Positions 7,180 through 8,895 of a stretch of DNA of 8,895 nt are shown here, in pieces (the first letter of the stretch is position 1; each line of letters starts with the position of its first letter). This DNA comes from Microbacteriaceae bacterium (GTDB lineage Bacteria; Actinomycetota; Actinomycetes; Actinomycetales; Microbacteriaceae). The translations under genes and the position numbers were made by a program. The DNA lies in the NCBI GenBank assembly GCA_947486475.1, contig CANKTR010000033.1, forward strand, positions 1 through 8,895, given 5' to 3'. The notes under the pieces were generated by a model. The model was not told the DNA's origin. It saw only the letters and a program-made list of their open reading frames with translations, and ran no database searches.

Positions 7180-8231
7180 GACACCCGCCCCCCGAGGGGA
7201 CGATCGCTGTCGCCACGAAGTTCCTTCGGCAACGAAAACATGAGGTCTTCCGTCGCGGTCGTGACCGTCTCGATGTGCGCGAAACCGGCCGCGCGAATGT
7301 CCGCAAGCAACTCGTCGACGAGATATTCGGGAACGCTCGCACCGGACGAGATGCCCATCGTTGTTACGCCTTCGAGCCACTCTTGCTTGACCTCGCTCGC
7401 GTAATCAACACGGTACGACGCGCGTGCACCGGCCTCGAGGGCGACCTCGACGAGTCGAACCGAGTTCGACGAGTTCGATGACCCGACGACCAGGACGAGA
7501 TCGCAGTCCGGCGCAATTTTTTTGATGGCGACCTGGCGGTTCTGGGTCGCATAACAAATGTCGTCACTCGGCGGATCCTGCAGGTGCGGGAATCGGGCGC
7601 GCAAACGACGAACGGTCTCCATGGTCTCGTCAACGGACAGTGTCGTCTGCGACAGCCAAATCAGATTCTCGTTGTCAGGGACCTCGATGACGTCCGCTTC
7701 CTCCGGGTTATTGACGAGTGTCGTCTGGTCGGGTGCGTGACCCATCGTGCCCTCGACTTCTTCGTGACCTTCGTGGCCGACCAGCAGAATGTGGAATCCC
7801 GAGCGAGAGAACCGTTCCGCCTCGCGATGAACCTTGGTGACGAGCGGGCAGGTCGCGTCGATGGCCATGAGATTGCGGTCGAAGGCATCGCTCTTGACCT
7901 TCGGAGAGACACCGTGGGCACTGAAAACCAGGTGCGACCCGTGCGGAACCTCGTCGACCTCATTCACGAAGATGGCCCCGCGTTCCGTCAGTGATGCGAC
8001 GACCTCGACGTTGTGCACGATCTCCTTGCGCACATAGACGGGCGCACCGAACTGATCGAGTGCCTTTTCGACCGCGACGACCGCACGATCTACTCCGGCG
8101 CAGTATCCGCGCGGCGCGGCGAGCAAAACCTTTTTCGGGGCGTCACTGGGAACCTCAACCAACGGCGTGCCGCGGACCGGATGCGCCTCGCGCAACTGAA
8201 TGTTGATTTGGCCGTTCGTAACAGTGCTCAC
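7176..8231 (-). CDS. ispH: 4-hydroxy-3-methylbut-2-enyl diphosphate reductase
   Basis: A 351-residue IspH (LytB) enzyme, the last step of the methylerythritol phosphate pathway. It reduces HMBPP to isopentenyl and dimethylallyl diphosphate with a [4Fe-4S] cluster. The three cluster cysteines are C44 in [12 protein letters not shown]128 in DATCPLV and C226 in [10 protein letters not shown]. Substrate-site residues are present in IVHN (H73), SAHG (H106), [14 protein letters not shown] (H156 and E158), [10 protein letters not shown] and SSNSSNS at 251-257. Compared with E. coli IspH there is an N-terminal extension of about 32 residues, common in actinobacterial forms. The start is a GTG at 8231 with only a weak GGAA nearby and no later ATG before residue 122, so the exact start is less certain than the function. 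The stop shares CTAG with that of fba. A gene for an unknown protein ends 16 bases upstream, so the two are probably cotranscribed. Confidence 0.95.
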   Translation of the reverse strand: MSTVTNGQINIQLREAHPVRGTPLVEVPSDAPKKVLLAAPRGYCAGVDRAVVAVEKALDQFGAPVYVRKEIVHNVEVVASLTERGAIFVNEVDEVPHGSHLVFSAHGVSPKVKSDAFDRNLMAIDATCPLVTKVHREAERFSRSGFHILLVGHEGHEEVEGTMGHAPDQTTLVNNPEEADVIEVPDNENLIWLSQTTLSVDETMETVRRLRARFPHLQDPPSDDICYATQNRQVAIKKIAPDCDLVLVVGSSNSSNSVRLVEVALEAGARASYRVDYASEVKQEWLEGVTTMGISSGASVPEYLVDELLADIRAAGFAHIETVTTATEDLMFSLPKELRGDSDRPLGGRVS

Positions 8232-8247
8232 CGTTCCAGTCTACGTT

Positions 8248-8754
8248 TCAGATGGAGGCGGCGAGGTCAACCATGGACCGCCACTCAACCTTTCCGTCGG
8301 GCCCGGTTGCGACGAGAATGAAATCGGTGCCCTCGCGAGGGTCGGGGACATGCAGCCTGACCACGCTCTCACCGTTTTCCCATTCCACGATCAACCCGTT
8401 GTCGTCGGAATCCCAGTGATACGTCCCGTCGAATGCTTCGTGGGATTTCCGCAATCCAGCGAGTTTCAGCGTCGCTCTCGTGAGCAGTTCGCCCAATGCC
8501 GCCTCGATGTCCGTTCGCTCGCCGACGAGCGCAGACATCGTGAAGACGACCGGTACATCGGTGAGCATCGCGATGATTCGGTCCATGAAATCGTCGCCGT
8601 GGTCGGTGCTCGGCTTCGCATCGAGCACGATGGGCTCGTCCTCGAAACCGGTCTCGGGCGTCATCACGATCAGGTCGCGCAGATGGAGGGGAATCATCCC
8701 CGCCGCGTTGTCGAGAGCGCCAAGGTCATCATAAATATACGTAGCGGGACGCAT
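8248..8754 (-). CDS. Uncharacterised 168-residue cytoplasmic protein upstream of ispH
   Basis: I do not recognise this protein. It has no cysteine, no signal peptide and no membrane segment, and is acidic. The first half (about 1-75) contains hydrophobic strands such as LHLRDLIVMTP at 23-33 and DVPVVFTMSALV at 66-77. A helix-like stretch EAALGELLTRATLKLAGLRK follows at 84-103. The C-terminal part (about 110-160) looks like a small beta sheet with W114, W125 and W158 and alternating hydrophobic strands (GLIVEWENG, SVVRLHV, DFILVAT). The coding call is supported by an ATG at 8754 with AAGGA five bases upstream (plus 8760-8764), by the clean stop TGA at 8248, and by tight packing 16 bases before ispH on the same strand. 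The plus strand also has a 185-residue open frame over this region, but it lacks those signals and overlaps ispH. A link to isoprenoid synthesis is only positional. Confidence 0.75.
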   Translation of the reverse strand: MRPATYIYDDLGALDNAAGMIPLHLRDLIVMTPETGFEDEPIVLDAKPSTDHGDDFMDRIIAMLTDVPVVFTMSALVGERTDIEAALGELLTRATLKLAGLRKSHEAFDGTYHWDSDDNGLIVEWENGESVVRLHVPDPREGTDFILVATGPDGKVEWRSMVDLAASI

Positions 8755-8790
8755 TGAATTCCTTTCCGCGAGAAGCCTCCACAGTACCGT

Positions 8791-8803
8791 CCGCCGTCGG
8801 CGG
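8791..8803. repeat. Short GC-rich palindrome in the divergent intergenic region
   Basis: CCGCCG-T-CGGCGG is a perfect inverted repeat, flanked by outer arms GTACC (8784-8788) and GGTAC (8809-8813) that also pair. It lies between two divergent genes within a 68-bp gap, so it could be an operator. It has no T tract and is not a convincing terminator. GC-rich palindromes of this size can occur by chance. Confidence 0.3.
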
Positions 8804-8822
8804 TGGCGGGTACGGTTAATCC

Positions 8823-8895
8823 ATGACGGACGCGCCCGACGACATCACACCGCTGTCGGTGAGCGTCGCGTCGCGAGTCGCCCGCGACAAGATCG
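8823..8895 (+). CDS. Start of an unidentified gene, cut by the right edge
   Basis: An ATG at 8823 opens a frame of 24 codons that is still open at the window end; the peptide begins MTDAPDDITPLSVSVASR. This is too short to assign to a family. A TACGGT hexamer at 8811-8816 ends six bases before the ATG, and no Shine-Dalgarno is seen, so the transcript may be leaderless, which is common in actinobacteria. It diverges from the unknown gene at 8248-8754. Confidence 0.45.
   Translation, partial: MTDAPDDITPLSVSVASRVARDKI

Noticed and set aside
7188..7199. A CCCC...GGGG hairpin as a terminator for fba
   Set aside because: It has only a 4-bp stem with no T tract, and it lies in the coding sequence for the C-terminus of ispH.
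8200..8757. A 185-codon plus-strand open frame opposite the gene at 8248-8754
   Set aside because: The minus-strand frame has a proper ATG, ribosome site and operon spacing with ispH; the plus-strand frame overlaps the start of ispH and has none of these.

Overview
The window is GC-rich, densely packed bacterial chromosome that reads as actinobacterial. The evidence is the gene content: an iolC / Cgl0159-type aldolase / iolA order as in Corynebacterium, a GlpX-type fructose bisphosphatase, a class II aldolase of actinobacterial type and an IspH with an N-terminal extension. An aquatic or soil Microbacteriaceae-like organism fits best, but that placement rests on remembered protein similarity, not on a search. 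There are nine coding regions, two of them cut by the window edges. I see no RNA genes, insertion sequences, CRISPR arrays or phage genes, and no stretch over 300 bases without a gene.

Layout. Positions 1-2436 (minus strand) hold the promoter-proximal part of a myo-inositol catabolic operon: iolC (kinase), then a (beta/alpha)8 aldolase-like gene that overlaps iolC by one base, then the start of iolA/mmsA, which runs off the left edge. Positions 2437-2585 are a divergent control region with a perfect 14-bp palindrome over the likely iolC promoter. Positions 2586-5055 (plus strand) hold rmuC and an overlapping CynX/NimT-type MFS transporter gene. Positions 5052-6026 (minus) hold glpX and 6151-7179 (plus) hold class II fba, divergent across 124 bp. 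Positions 7176-8754 (minus) hold an unrecognised 168-residue protein gene followed by ispH. The first 24 codons of another plus-strand gene begin at 8823.

How the genes fit together. The inositol genes phosphorylate 5-dehydro-2-deoxygluconate, presumably cleave it to dihydroxyacetone phosphate and malonate semialdehyde, and convert the latter to acetyl-CoA. Dihydroxyacetone phosphate is also a substrate of Fba, and GlpX completes the gluconeogenic route to fructose 6-phosphate, so the left and centre of the window are metabolically connected. RmuC (genome stability), the transporter and IspH (isoprenoid synthesis) are not obviously related to this.

The window is mainly ordinary core and catabolic genes. 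I found no convincing undescribed system. The points most worth a second look are the biochemically unassigned aldolase in the inositol operon, the palindromic operator candidate, the unknown gene ahead of ispH, and two convergent gene pairs that each end on a shared CTAG.
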